Of a stretch of DNA of 64,000 nucleotides, positions 25,518 through 34,608 are shown one piece after another. Both the position numbers and the translations under genes were made by a program. Origin of the DNA: Micromonospora lupini str. Lupac 08 (GTDB taxonomy: Bacteria > Actinomycetota > Actinomycetes > Mycobacteriales > Micromonosporaceae). The notes below the pieces were generated by a model. It searched no databases and was not told the origin of the DNA. It was given only the letters and a program-made list of their open reading frames with translations. Position 1 is the first letter of the stretch. Each line of letters opens with the position of its first letter. Location: positions 4,695,680-4,759,679 of the forward strand of contig NZ_HF570108.1 in the NCBI RefSeq assembly GCF_000297395.2. Direction: 5' to 3'.

Positions 25518-26071
25518 CCGCACCGTCGTCCCGCTCTGCCGCCGTCCGATTCGGCGCGGCGCTGCTCGCCGTCGTCGTGGCGCTGCTCATCCCGGCCAGC
25601 CCGGCCTGGGCGCACAACAGACTTCGGTCGGCGGCGCCCGTCCAGGAGTCGACAGTGTCCCGCGCGCCCACCGAGATCGTGCTCGAATTCGACGAGCGGC
25701 TCGACCCGCCGTTCACCACTGTCGTGCTCACCGACGCCGCCAAGCGGAAGATACCCACGGATGACCCGGTGGTCGACGGGGCGAAGGGGTCGGTCCAGGT
25801 CACCGGGGCACTGCCGAACGGCAGTTACACGGTCGCCTACCGGGTCGTCTCGATCGACGGTCACCCGGTCCAGGGGTCGTACCCGTTCACGGTGGCCGAC
25901 CCCGCGTCCAGCGCCGCGCCGATCGTCAGCACGACGACCGAGGCGCCGTCCGCCGCCGCGTCGGCGAAGAGCGGTGGTCCGGGTGCCGGTGTCCTGGTCG
26001 CCGGCGCCGCGCTTGCCATCCTCGTCGTGGTGGGCGCCGGGCTGCTGCGGCGACGGACGAACCGTCGATGA
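25514..26071 (+). CDS. copC: CopC copper-binding protein with C-terminal membrane anchor
   Basis: A 185-residue protein. The signal peptide ends PAWA, so the mature protein begins at His34 (HNRLRSAAPVQ), the N-terminal copper ligand of CopC. The domain continues to DGHPVQGSYPFTV with the second His motif. A low-complexity linker and a membrane helix (about 158-177) followed by RRRTNRR anchor it. It binds Cu(II) outside the membrane, probably passing it to the CopD part of the next protein. ATGA overlaps at both ends (25514 and 26068) imply translational coupling. Confidence 0.92.
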   Translation: MTAPSSRSAAVRFGAALLAVVVALLIPASPAWAHNRLRSAAPVQESTVSRAPTEIVLEFDERLDPPFTTVVLTDAAKRKIPTDDPVVDGAKGSVQVTGALPNGSYTVAYRVVSIDGHPVQGSYPFTVADPASSAAPIVSTTTEAPSAAASAKSGGPGAGVLVAGAALAILVVVGAGLLRRRTNRR

Positions 26072-28137
26072 CCGGACCGCTCCTCGCCCTGCCCGCCGGT
26101 CGGTCCCGGTCCGCTGCCCCACGCGCCAGATCGGCGGCGTACGACTGGTTGACGGTCGTCGCCGCCTGCGCCTCGGGCGTCGCTCTGCTGCTGCTCGGCC
26201 TGCGGGTCGGAGGTGCCCTCACCGCAGCGATTCCGGGCCTGCCGGACGCGGGACCGGCCACGACCTGGGCGCTGCCGGTGGTCCGCCTGCTCTCCGACGG
26301 CCTCGCCACCGTCACCGTCGGCATGCTGGTGACCTCGACCTTCCTGCTGCCCGGCGACGAACGGACCGTGTCGCCGCACGGCTACCTGCTGCTCCGGCGA
26401 GCGAGCCTCGGCGCGCTGGGGTGGGCGATCACGGCGCTGTCGCTGACGGTGCTGACGGTCTCGGACCTGCTCGGCCAACCGCTGGCGACGCTCAGCCCCG
26501 CGACCGTCGTCAGTTTCGCCACCACGATCTCGCAGGGGCAGTCGCTCATGCTGCAGGCCGGGCTGGCCCTGACCGTGGCTCTGCTGGCCCGCGCCGGGGT
26601 GTCCCGGGGGCTGGCAGCGACAGTCACGATCCTGGCCCTGGTGGCGGTGCTGCCTCCGGCCTTCACCGGTCACTCCGCCGGGGCCGGCAACCACCAGATC
26701 GCCGTCACCAGCCTGGCCCTGCACGTCCTGGCGGCCGCGGTGTGGATCGGTGGGCTCGTCGCCCTGGTGATGGTGCGGCGCAGCCGACTGCTGGCCGAGG
26801 CCGCCACCCGGTACGGTCGGCTCGCCCTGGGCTGCTTCGTCGCCGTTACGGTCAGCGGGCTCGCCAACGCCGCCGTCCGCCTCGGCGCCGTCGACCAGCT
26901 CTGGCAGTCCCGGTACGGCTGGCTGGTCCTCGGCAAGCTCGCCGCCCTGCTGCTCCTCGGCGTGCTCGGTGCGGTACACCGCTCCCGTACCGTGCCGGCG
27001 TTGCGGGCCGGGAGGTCCCGGGCGTTCGGCCGACTGGCCGCCGGGGAGCTGATCGTCTTCGCCGCCACCGTGGGGCTGGCCGTGGCGCTGTCGCGCAGCC
27101 CCACACCCATTCCCGACGCCGGCATCGACGCCGACCCGATCACCGAGCTACTCGGCTTTCCGATGCCCGCCGCACCCACCGCGGGCAACCTGCTCGGCCA
27201 GCCGCTGCCGGACATGTTCTTCCTGACCCTCGGCGCTCTCGGTGTCGGCGGGTACCTGGCCGGCGTGCGTCGGATGCACGTGGCAGGGCACCGCTGGCCG
27301 GTCGCCCGAACGGCGAGTTGGCTGGGCGGGATGCTCCTGTTGGTGGCGGCCACCGACCTCGGTGTCGCGCGCTACGCGTACGTGCTGTTCAGCGCGCACA
27401 TGGCACAGCACATGGTGTTGTCGATGCTGGTGCCGATCCTGCTGGTCGGAGGCGCACCGGTCACGCTGGCCCTGCGCGCTCTGCGCCGACCGACCGACCC
27501 GCAGGTACGCGGCGCCCGGGAATGGCTGCTGATCGCGCTGCACAGCCGTGCCACCAGGCTCCTCACACATCCGCTCGTCGCGCTGGGCATCTACACCGCG
27601 AGCCTGTTCGGCCTGTACCTGAGCGACCTGCTCGGCGTGCTGATGCGCTCGCACCTCGGGCACCTCGCGATGCTCACCCACTTCGTGGTGGCGGGCTGTC
27701 TGCTGTTCTGGGTGCTCATCGGCGTCGACCCGGGCCGCCGACGCCTCCCCCATCCCCTGCTGGTGATCATCCATCTGGCGTCGATGATGGCGCACGGCTT
27801 CTTCGGCCTGGTCCTCATGCAGACGACCACTGTCATCGCCCCCGGCTGGTACACGGCGGTCCACCCCACCTGGGCGTCGTCGCTGCTGGCCGACCAGAAA
27901 CTCGGCGCCGGCATCGCCTGGGCGTTCGGCGAGCTGCCCGCCGTCCTCGTCATGGTCATCCTGATTCGTCAGTGGATTCGCGCCGACCACCGTGAACAGG
28001 GCCGCCTCGACCGGGCCGCCGACCGGGCCGACGCCACCGGCGCGGAGGACGACCTCGCCCGCTACAACGCTTTTCTCGCCGCGGCCGGACGCACCGACGG
28101 CGACCCGGGCCGCGCCGATGGGCCTGACAGGCCCTGA
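26068..28137 (+). CDS. CopD-CtaG fusion membrane protein
   Basis: A 689-residue protein with some fourteen or more membrane segments. The first half (about 25-345) contains the CopD copper-resistance domain (FTGHSAGAGNHQIAVTSLALHVLAAAVWIGGL). The second half (about 370-640) is a caa3-type CtaG domain (YVLFSAHMAQHMVLSMLVPILLVGGAPVTLALR, MMAHGFFGLVLM), named for cytochrome oxidase assembly. The fusion is known in actinobacteria and links copper uptake to cuproenzyme assembly. It overlaps copC by ATGA. A small GGGCCT/AGGCCC hairpin lies at its 3' end (28120-28134). Confidence 0.9.
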   Translation: MTGPLLALPAGRSRSAAPRARSAAYDWLTVVAACASGVALLLLGLRVGGALTAAIPGLPDAGPATTWALPVVRLLSDGLATVTVGMLVTSTFLLPGDERTVSPHGYLLLRRASLGALGWAITALSLTVLTVSDLLGQPLATLSPATVVSFATTISQGQSLMLQAGLALTVALLARAGVSRGLAATVTILALVAVLPPAFTGHSAGAGNHQIAVTSLALHVLAAAVWIGGLVALVMVRRSRLLAEAATRYGRLALGCFVAVTVSGLANAAVRLGAVDQLWQSRYGWLVLGKLAALLLLGVLGAVHRSRTVPALRAGRSRAFGRLAAGELIVFAATVGLAVALSRSPTPIPDAGIDADPITELLGFPMPAAPTAGNLLGQPLPDMFFLTLGALGVGGYLAGVRRMHVAGHRWPVARTASWLGGMLLLVAATDLGVARYAYVLFSAHMAQHMVLSMLVPILLVGGAPVTLALRALRRPTDPQVRGAREWLLIALHSRATRLLTHPLVALGIYTASLFGLYLSDLLGVLMRSHLGHLAMLTHFVVAGCLLFWVLIGVDPGRRRLPHPLLVIIHLASMMAHGFFGLVLMQTTTVIAPGWYTAVHPTWASSLLADQKLGAGIAWAFGELPAVLVMVILIRQWIRADHREQGRLDRAADRADATGAEDDLARYNAFLAAAGRTDGDPGRADGPDRP

Positions 28138-28267
28138 CCTCGGAGACCCGATCGTCCACTCTCCCGGGAACCACAGGCGTCTCCCGTCCGACTACCACTC
28201 AGGGCCGACGACACACCACCGGGCGACCAGACCAGTACGGGAAACACCAACGGATGCTTCTCCACTA

Positions 28268-28279
28268 ATCCGATCGGAT
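28268..28279. promoter_or_regulatory. 12-bp palindrome abutting the PepSY start
   Basis: ATCCGATCGGAT is a perfect palindrome ending 4 bases before the ATG at 28284, where a ribosome-binding site would normally be. No clear Shine-Dalgarno sequence exists. It may be an operator or a leaderless-start element. Confidence 0.35.
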
Positions 28280-28283
28280 CACC

Positions 28284-29750
28284 ATGTCTCTCACCGAGTT
28301 GTCCGGCGCACCGACGTCGGGGCCCTCCACCACTGCCGAGAAGCCGGGCCGGCCGGTCCGGCGCACGTCACCGTTCGGCGCGCTGCTGCTGCGGCTGCAC
28401 TTTTACGCCGGCATCCTCGTCGCCCCGTTCCTGGTGGTCGCCGCACTGACCGGCCTGGCCTACACCACGACCCCACAACTCGACACGATCCTCTACGGCG
28501 ACCAGCTGACCGTCGCCCAGGTGAGTGACCGTCCGCTCCCCCTGGCCGAGCAGATCGGGGCAGCGCGCAACGCACACCCCGACGGCAGCATCACCACCGT
28601 GCAACCCGGCGACGGCGACCGGACCACCCGGGTGGTGTTCTCCCTGCCCGAGCTCGGCGAGAAGCAGCACACCGTCTACATCAACCCGTACACCGCCGAG
28701 CCCCAGGGGCAGCTCACCACCTGGTTCGGCTCCACGCCGGCCGCCACCTGGCTGGACGACCTGCACCGCCACCTGCACCTGGGCACGGTGGGCGAGACCT
28801 ACTCCGAGCTGGCGGCGAGCTGGCTGTGGGTGATGGCGCTCGGCGGGGTCATCCTCTGGTGGCGTCGACGCGGCGCCGCCCGAGCCGCCGCTCGGCACCT
28901 GCTCGTACCTGACCTGTCCGCGGGCAGGGGTGTCCGCCGTACCCGGGGCTGGCACGCGACCACAGGCATCTGGCTGACCGTCGGCCTGCTCTTCCTCTCG
29001 GCCACCGGCCTGACCTGGTCCCGCTACGCCGGCGCGAACTTCACCGCCGGACTCGACGCGCTCAGCGCCCGTACGCCGGAGATCTCCACCAGCCTCGCCG
29101 CCGTCCCCGTCGAGCCTGCCGGCGGTCACCACCACGGTGACGCCGGGGCGGGCGGGACGGTCGAGTCGGCGGCCTTCGATCGGGTCCTGACAGTCGCCCG
29201 CGACGCGGGCCTCGCCGGGCCGGTCGAGATCACCCCCGCGCCGGCGCCGGGCACCGCCTGGACCGTCACGCAGACCGACAACACCTGGCCGGTCCACAAG
29301 GACCGCATCGCCGTCGACCCGGCGACCAGCACGGTCACCGCCCGCAGCGACTTCGCCGACTGGCCCCTGCTGGCCCAACTGAGCGGCCTCGGCATCCAGG
29401 CCCACATGGGTCTGCTCTTCGGCCTGGTCAACCAGATCATGCTCGCCGCGCTCGCCCTCGGCCTGCTCTGCGTCATCGTCTGGGGCTACCGCATGTGGTG
29501 GCAACGCCGACCGACCCGCACCGACCGGCCCGCCCTCGCCGGCACCCCGCCGGCCCGCGGCGGCGTACGCGGCCTGCCGCTCTGGGCACTGCTGATCGGC
29601 GTCCCGGTGATCGTGGCGATCGGTTGGGCGCTGCCCCTGTTCGGGATCACCCTGCTCGCCTTCCTCGTCGTCGACGTCATCGCCGGCGCGGTGACCCGAC
29701 GCCGACGACCTGCCGCGGCGCCCACCTCCCCGGCACCCGCCGGCACCTGA
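28284..29750 (+). CDS. PepSY-associated TM-domain protein
   Basis: A 488-residue protein of the PepSY-TM family, with four to five membrane helices (the first at about 33-58, RLHFYAGILVAPFLVVAALTG), an extracytoplasmic region with WLDDLHRHLHLG near residue 155, and paired segments ending in GLLFGLVNQIMLAALALGLL. Conserved histidines in the helices suggest heme binding and transmembrane electron transfer, as in the related iron-reductase-like proteins. A His-rich loop (GGHHHGDAGAGG, about 279-290) may bind metal. It lies downstream of the copper operon with a 146-base gap, so it may have its own promoter. Confidence 0.85.
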   Translation: MSLTELSGAPTSGPSTTAEKPGRPVRRTSPFGALLLRLHFYAGILVAPFLVVAALTGLAYTTTPQLDTILYGDQLTVAQVSDRPLPLAEQIGAARNAHPDGSITTVQPGDGDRTTRVVFSLPELGEKQHTVYINPYTAEPQGQLTTWFGSTPAATWLDDLHRHLHLGTVGETYSELAASWLWVMALGGVILWWRRRGAARAAARHLLVPDLSAGRGVRRTRGWHATTGIWLTVGLLFLSATGLTWSRYAGANFTAGLDALSARTPEISTSLAAVPVEPAGGHHHGDAGAGGTVESAAFDRVLTVARDAGLAGPVEITPAPAPGTAWTVTQTDNTWPVHKDRIAVDPATSTVTARSDFADWPLLAQLSGLGIQAHMGLLFGLVNQIMLAALALGLLCVIVWGYRMWWQRRPTRTDRPALAGTPPARGGVRGLPLWALLIGVPVIVAIGWALPLFGITLLAFLVVDVIAGAVTRRRRPAAAPTSPAPAGT

Positions 29751-29758
29751 CACGGCAA

Positions 29759-29810
29759 CTGCCGCCCGGCCGCCCGTTCAGCGGAGGACGGCCGGTGGCC
29801 GGGCCGGCAG
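29759..29810. terminator. Bidirectional terminator
   Basis: Inverted repeat with arms 29759-29771 and 29797-29810, complementary over 13 bp with one bulged base. It lies between the convergent stops at 29750 and 29834. Confidence 0.65.
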
Positions 29811-29833
29811 CGTGCGACGCCGGCGACCGTCGC

Positions 29834-30877
29834 TCACGTGCCGGTCCCGGCCAAAGGCGCTGTGCTCTGACGCACCACCAGCTTGGGAACGACCAACGGC
29901 AGGGGCTGCGGCACCGTGTCGTCGATGGCCTGGGTGACGGCCGTGATGGCCCGTTGACCGACCGCGTCGAAGTCCTGCTGGATCGTGGTCAAGGGCGGAA
30001 TCAGATACGCCGCCTCGGGGACGTCGTCGAATCCGACGACGGAGATGTCCTGTGGCACCCGCCGCCCATGTTCGTGCAGCGCACGCAGCACACCGATGGC
30101 CATCTGGTCGTTGGCGGCGAAGACCGCTGTGGTCCCGGGCATCTCGCAGATCCGCAGCCCGGCGACGTAGCCGCTGGGGGCCCTCCAGTCGCCCTGGACC
30201 GGCTCGGGTGGGCGTAGGCCCGCAGCGGTCATCGCCGCGCGCCAACCGTCGCGACGGGCACGGGCCTCCGCCCAGTTGAGTGGGCCGGACACGTGCACGA
30301 TCTCCCGGTGGCCGAGGTCGAGCAGGTGGTCGGTCGCCATCCGGGCGCCGAGCACCTGGTCGACGCCGACGGTGACGCTGGCCCTGGACAGGTCGCCCTC
30401 CACCACGACGAAGGGGACGCTGGACCGGGTCATCCGCACCACCTCCAGCGCCTCGTCGTTGCCGGCGATCATCACGACGCCCTCCACGCCGACGCGCATG
30501 AGGTGTTCGGTGGCGTCGCTGAGCGCCCGTACCGTCACCTCGGAGAGGCTCACCGAGGTGGCGAAGTAGCCGGCCGCGCGGGCGGCGTCCTCGACGCTGC
30601 GGTGGATGCTCGTCGGACCGAACAGCGTCCGGGCCGTGCCGATGATGCCGATCATCCCGGAGCGTCCGCGGACCAGCGCGCGGGCGGCGGTGTTGGGCCG
30701 GTAGTCGAGCCGTCGGATGGCCTCGAGAACCCGTTCCCGCGTCTCGCGCCTGATGGCGGGCGCTCCGTTGATGACCCGGGACACCGTCTGGTGGGACACG
30801 CCCGCCAGGCGGGCGACGTCAGCCATGACCGGTGGCCGATGGGCGGCCGTCACCACTTTGTCCGCGTGAACTCGCAC
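29834..30877 (-). CDS. LacI-family transcriptional regulator
   Basis: A 347-residue repressor: N-terminal LacI helix-turn-helix (MADVARLAGVSHQTVSRVINGAPAIRRETRERV), hinge helix NTAARALVRGRS, then a sugar-binding domain (GMIGIIGTARTLFGP through VVGFDDVPEAAYLIPPLTTIQQDF). The start is uncertain. GTG at 30877 gives a normal family length, while GTG at 30856 and ATG at 30826 are possible; none has a strong ribosome-binding site. It is 52 bases downstream of the dehydratase gene and is probably the last gene of the pentose operon. Confidence 0.88.
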   Translation of the reverse strand: MRVHADKVVTAAHRPPVMADVARLAGVSHQTVSRVINGAPAIRRETRERVLEAIRRLDYRPNTAARALVRGRSGMIGIIGTARTLFGPTSIHRSVEDAARAAGYFATSVSLSEVTVRALSDATEHLMRVGVEGVVMIAGNDEALEVVRMTRSSVPFVVVEGDLSRASVTVGVDQVLGARMATDHLLDLGHREIVHVSGPLNWAEARARRDGWRAAMTAAGLRPPEPVQGDWRAPSGYVAGLRICEMPGTTAVFAANDQMAIGVLRALHEHGRRVPQDISVVGFDDVPEAAYLIPPLTTIQQDFDAVGQRAITAVTQAIDDTVPQPLPLVVPKLVVRQSTAPLAGTGT

Positions 30878-30929
30878 TGGCCGGCCGTCCGTTCTTCCAT
30901 GAGTCGGTTCCTCGTCTGGTCCGCGACCG

Positions 30930-32657
30930 TCAGTGTGAGTGACGGGGCACCGCGCTGCCGCTGCCACCGACGAGGAAGTCGAGGTCCGCGCCGCTGTCGG
31001 CCTGGAGGACATGCTCGCTGTACAGCCGTACCCACCCCCGGTCGGCCACCGGCTGTGGTGGTGTCCAGGCGGAACGGCGTTCGGCGAGTTCGGCGTCGTC
31101 GACCAGAAGGTCCAGGCGGCGTGTGGTGACGTCGACGCTGATCAGGTCGCCGGTGCGCACCAGCGCGAGGGGGCCGCCCACGGACGCCTCCGGCGCCACG
31201 TGCAGGACGCAGGTGCCGTAGCCGGTGCCGCTCATGCGGGCGTCCGAGATCCGCACCATGTCCGTGATGCCGTCGGCGAGCAACCGGCGGGGCATGGGCA
31301 CGTTGCCCACCTCCGGGAAGCCGGGGTAGCCGCGTGGTCCGGCGTTGCGAACGACGATCACCGTGTCGGCTGTGACGTCGAGGTCCGGGTCGTCGGCGGC
31401 GACGACGTACTCCTCGATCCGGTCGAACACGAGCGCCGGGCCGGTGTGCGTGAGCAGGTGCGGGGTGGCTGCGGAGACCTTCAGCACCGCCCCGGACGGC
31501 GCGAGCGACCCGCGCAGAACTACGGTGCCCGAGCCGGCGGGCTGGAACGGCTCCTCCAGGGTGGCGATGACGTCCCGGTTCCAGCACTGGGCGCCGTCGA
31601 CGTTCTCGGCGACGCTCCTGCCGCTGACGGTGACGTGGTCCATGTGCAGCAGCGGGGCGAGTTCCCTCATCACCACCGGAAGACCGCCGGCGTAGGCGAA
31701 GTCCTCCATCAGGTACGTCCCGGACGGCATGAGGTTGACAAGCATCGGCACGTCGGCGGTGAGGGTGTCGAAGTCCTCCAGCGACAGGGGTACGCCGAGG
31801 CGTCCGGCGATCGCGAGCAGGTGCACGACCGCGTTGGTGGAGCCGCCGATCGCGGCGTTTACCCGAACGGCGTTCTCGAACGCCTCCCGGGTGAGCACCG
31901 AGGACAGCCGCTGGTCCTCGCCGACCATCGCGACGATCCGGCGTCCGGCGGCGTGCGCGAGCGCGTACCGCCGGGAGTCGACCGCGGGCACGGCGGCCGC
32001 TCCGGGCAGTTGCACGCCCAGCGCCTCGGTCACGCAGGCCATGGTGGACGCCGTACCCATGGTCATGCAGTGGCCCCGGCTGCGGGACATGCCGACCTCT
32101 GCCTCGGCGCAGTCGGCGGCGGTCATCCGGCCGGCCCGCATCTCCTCCGTGAAGCGCCAGACGACAGTGCCGGAGCCGATGTCCTGGCCGCGGAACTTGC
32201 CGTTGAGCATCGGGCCGCCGGTCAACATCAGCGTCGGCAGGTCGACGCTCGCGGCCCCCATCAGCAGGCCGGGAGTGGTCTTGTCGCAGCCGGAGAGCAG
32301 GACCACCCCGTCGAGGGGATTGGCGCGGACCGACTCCTCCAACTCCATCGCGAGCAGGTTGCGGTAGAGCATGGTGGTGGGTCGCATGAGCGGCTCGCCG
32401 AGGCTCATCGCCGGGAACTCCAGCGGCAGGCCGCCGCTCTCCCACACGCCCCGCTTCACCGATTCGGCCAGGTCGCGCAGGTGGGCGTTGCAGGGCGTCA
32501 GCTCCGACCAGGTGGTGGCGATGCCGATCACCGGGCGACCGTCGAAGACGTCGTCCGCGAAACCCTGGTTGCGCATCCAGGACCGATGGATGAACCCGTT
32601 GCGGCCCTCCGCACCGAACCACTGCCCGCTGCGCAGCGACCGATCCGTCGTCGACAT
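30930..32657 (-). CDS. IlvD/Edd-family sugar-acid dehydratase (pentonate type)
   Basis: A 575-residue Fe-S dehydratase. Cluster and active-site motifs: SGCDKTTPGLLMGA near residue 120 and GHCMTMGTASTMACVTEALG near residue 190. The GTASTM variant is typical of arabonate/xylonate-type dehydratases rather than branched-chain IlvD. It converts a C5 (or C6) aldonate to the 2-keto-3-deoxy acid. Context (arabinofuranosidase, FAH-family dehydratase, 2-oxoglutarate-semialdehyde-type dehydrogenase) points to L-arabonate or D-xylonate in a Weimberg-type route. ATG at 32657 has GAGAGG upstream; the in-frame GTG at 32663 is less likely. Confidence 0.88.
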   Translation of the reverse strand: MSTTDRSLRSGQWFGAEGRNGFIHRSWMRNQGFADDVFDGRPVIGIATTWSELTPCNAHLRDLAESVKRGVWESGGLPLEFPAMSLGEPLMRPTTMLYRNLLAMELEESVRANPLDGVVLLSGCDKTTPGLLMGAASVDLPTLMLTGGPMLNGKFRGQDIGSGTVVWRFTEEMRAGRMTAADCAEAEVGMSRSRGHCMTMGTASTMACVTEALGVQLPGAAAVPAVDSRRYALAHAAGRRIVAMVGEDQRLSSVLTREAFENAVRVNAAIGGSTNAVVHLLAIAGRLGVPLSLEDFDTLTADVPMLVNLMPSGTYLMEDFAYAGGLPVVMRELAPLLHMDHVTVSGRSVAENVDGAQCWNRDVIATLEEPFQPAGSGTVVLRGSLAPSGAVLKVSAATPHLLTHTGPALVFDRIEEYVVAADDPDLDVTADTVIVVRNAGPRGYPGFPEVGNVPMPRRLLADGITDMVRISDARMSGTGYGTCVLHVAPEASVGGPLALVRTGDLISVDVTTRRLDLLVDDAELAERRSAWTPPQPVADRGWVRLYSEHVLQADSGADLDFLVGGSGSAVPRHSH

Positions 32658-32705
32658 CAGCACACCTCTCTGTTCGTCCGAACGCGTAGCTGGTGGAGGG
32701 GGGCC

Positions 32706-33590
32706 CTACCGGAGGCCCCCGACGGACAGTCCGCCGCGCCAGTGTCGTTGCAGGCTGAAGAACGCGATGACAAGTGGGATCACTGACACGAGCGAGCCCA
32801 GGATGATGAGGCTCCACAGCGAGGTGCCTCCCGAGTTGTTCGCGGAGGCGATCCCCTGCCAGAGGCCGAGGCCGACAGTCACCGGGAAGAGCCGGTTGTC
32901 GGAGAGCATGGCCAGGGGCAGGAAGTAGTTGTTCCACGACGCGACTGCCGAAAGGAGCAGCACGGTCACCACCGCGGGGCGCATCAGCGGAAGGGCGATC
33001 TGGAGGAACGTCCGCACCTCTCCCGCGCCGTCGACCCGCGCCGCGTCGAGAAGCTCGTCGGGCACCGCGTCGCGGGCGTACACGTGCATCAGGTAGACGC
33101 CGAACGGGTTGAGCAGCGACGGGAGGATCACCGCCCACACCGTGTTCGTCAGGCCGAGCCGGGAGAACATGATGAAGGTGGGGATGACCAGGGCGGTGGC
33201 GGGCACCATCAGCGCGCCGAGCACGACGGCGAAGCTGAAGCGCCGCGCGGCGAACCGGTACTTGGCGAACCCGTAGCCGGCCATGACCGCCAGGACCGTG
33301 GCGCCGATCCCGCCGGCGATGGCGTACAGCGTGGAGTTGAGGATCCACCGCAGGTAGATGCCACCGTCGTAGGTGAAGAGCTGCCTGAGGTTGCCGAGGT
33401 AGTCGATCCGGTCGGTGAACCAGAGGGTGTTGCCGCCACCGAACAGGCCCGGCGCGTCCTTGGAGCTGTTGACGATGACCCACCAGAACGGCACGAGGAA
33501 ATAGATCACCAGGAAGCCGAGGAGGATCTGCAGAGGAAGGTAGTGCTGCGGGCGGCGGGCGCCTGCGCGGACGCTGGTTTGGTCGGCCAT
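32706..33590 (-). CDS. Sugar ABC transporter permease (MalG type)
   Basis: A 294-residue CUT1-family permease with six membrane segments and the EAA-type loop LLDAARVDGAGEVRTFLQIALPLMRPA (about 185-211). Its ATG at 33590 is immediately adjacent to the stop of the partner permease gene at 33591. It belongs to the pentose operon between the dehydratase and binding-protein genes. No ATPase gene is present nearby. Confidence 0.9.
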   Translation of the reverse strand: MADQTSVRAGARRPQHYLPLQILLGFLVIYFLVPFWWVIVNSSKDAPGLFGGGNTLWFTDRIDYLGNLRQLFTYDGGIYLRWILNSTLYAIAGGIGATVLAVMAGYGFAKYRFAARRFSFAVVLGALMVPATALVIPTFIMFSRLGLTNTVWAVILPSLLNPFGVYLMHVYARDAVPDELLDAARVDGAGEVRTFLQIALPLMRPAVVTVLLLSAVASWNNYFLPLAMLSDNRLFPVTVGLGLWQGIASANNSGGTSLWSLIILGSLVSVIPLVIAFFSLQRHWRGGLSVGGLR

Positions 33591-34532
33591 CTAGAGGAAG
33601 CTCCTCCGCTTGCGGGTGAAGAACAGGAAGGCGTACACGCAGATGAACACGATGCCGCCGAGGGCGAACGAGATCGCCGACCCGTAGTTGAAGTTGGCGA
33701 GCGAGAACGCCTGCTGGTACGCGTACATGTTGGGCGTGAAGTCGGTCCCGATCGTGCCCGCGGCGAGGTAGCGCAGGATCTGCGGTTCGTTGAAGAACTG
33801 CAGGGTGCCGATGAGCGAGAAGACCAGGATCAGGATCAGCGCGGGGGCGATCAGCGGGATCTTGATGCGCGTCGCGATCTGCCATCGTCCGGCGCCGTCC
33901 ATCCGCGCGGCCTCGTAGAGCGTCGGGTCGACTCCCTGCAACGCCGCGTACAGGATGATCATGTAGTAGCCGGCCCACTGCCAGGTGACGACGTTGAGCA
34001 GGCCGTAGAAGATCAGGTCGCTGCCCAGGAAGTCGGGTGCGGTGGCGCCGAACAGCCCGAAGATGTCGGTGAGCGGGCCGAAGCCCTTGCTGTAGAGGAA
34101 CCCCCACATCACGGCCCCGATGACCGTCGGGATCGCGTACGGCAGAAAGATCATGAGACGGGAGAAGCGCGCGAACAGCGTCGTCACCGCGTCCAGGATG
34201 AGGGCCAGCACGAGCGCGATGCCGATCTGCAGCGGGATGGAGACGAGCGAGAAGCGGAGAACGAACCACGCCCCGGACAGGAAGCTCGGGTCGGTGAACG
34301 CCTTCACGTAGTTGTCGAAGAGGACGAAGCTGGTGCCGCCGATCAGCTTCTTCTGAAAGAGACTGAGGTACAACGCGTACGCCAGCGGCGCGATGAGGAA
34401 CGCCAGGAAGACGACCGCGAACGGCCCGACGAAGAGCCACCCCATCAGGTGCTCGCGGAGGTGCACCTTGCCACGGATCTTGGGCGTCTCGTGCTGACGA
34501 CGCCGTGCGCGCTTCTCGGTCAGGAGTGTCAT
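33591..34532 (-). CDS. Sugar ABC transporter permease (MalF type)
   Basis: A 313-residue membrane protein of the CUT1 class: a basic N-terminus (KRARRRQ), six membrane segments and the EAA loop YEAARMDGAGRWQIATRIKIPLIAP (about 205-230). It forms the channel with the downstream permease. The 34-bp palindrome at 34569-34602 separates it from the binding-protein gene. Substrate is probably arabinose or arabino-oligosaccharide, inferred from the neighbouring GH51 and esterase genes. Confidence 0.9.
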   Translation of the reverse strand: MTLLTEKRARRRQHETPKIRGKVHLREHLMGWLFVGPFAVVFLAFLIAPLAYALYLSLFQKKLIGGTSFVLFDNYVKAFTDPSFLSGAWFVLRFSLVSIPLQIGIALVLALILDAVTTLFARFSRLMIFLPYAIPTVIGAVMWGFLYSKGFGPLTDIFGLFGATAPDFLGSDLIFYGLLNVVTWQWAGYYMIILYAALQGVDPTLYEAARMDGAGRWQIATRIKIPLIAPALILILVFSLIGTLQFFNEPQILRYLAAGTIGTDFTPNMYAYQQAFSLANFNYGSAISFALGGIVFICVYAFLFFTRKRRSFL

Positions 34533-34568
34533 CTTTGGTCTCCGGGACGTGGACGCTGAGGGGGTCGT

Positions 34569-34602
34569 GGGTGGGCCGCGCCGGCGCCGGCGCGGCCCAC
34601 CC
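34569..34602 (-). terminator. 34-bp perfect palindrome between binding-protein and permease genes
   Basis: Bases 34569-34602 are fully self-complementary (arms of 17 bp, centre GGCGCC). It starts 6 bases after the binding-protein stop at 34609 and lies 36 bases ahead of the permease start. An RNA hairpin here would protect the upstream mRNA end and reduce permease expression, as known for malE-malF. Confidence 0.75.
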
Positions 34603-34608
34603 CTCCGG

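Noticed and set aside
30930..32657. Dihydroxy-acid dehydratase IlvD of branched-chain amino-acid synthesis
   Set aside because: The GHCMTMGTASTM motif and the sugar-transport context indicate the aldonate branch of the family.
30850..34440. A minus-strand frame of about 1196 codons spanning dehydratase and permease genes
   Set aside because: It overlaps three clear genes in another frame and lacks domains or a start signal.
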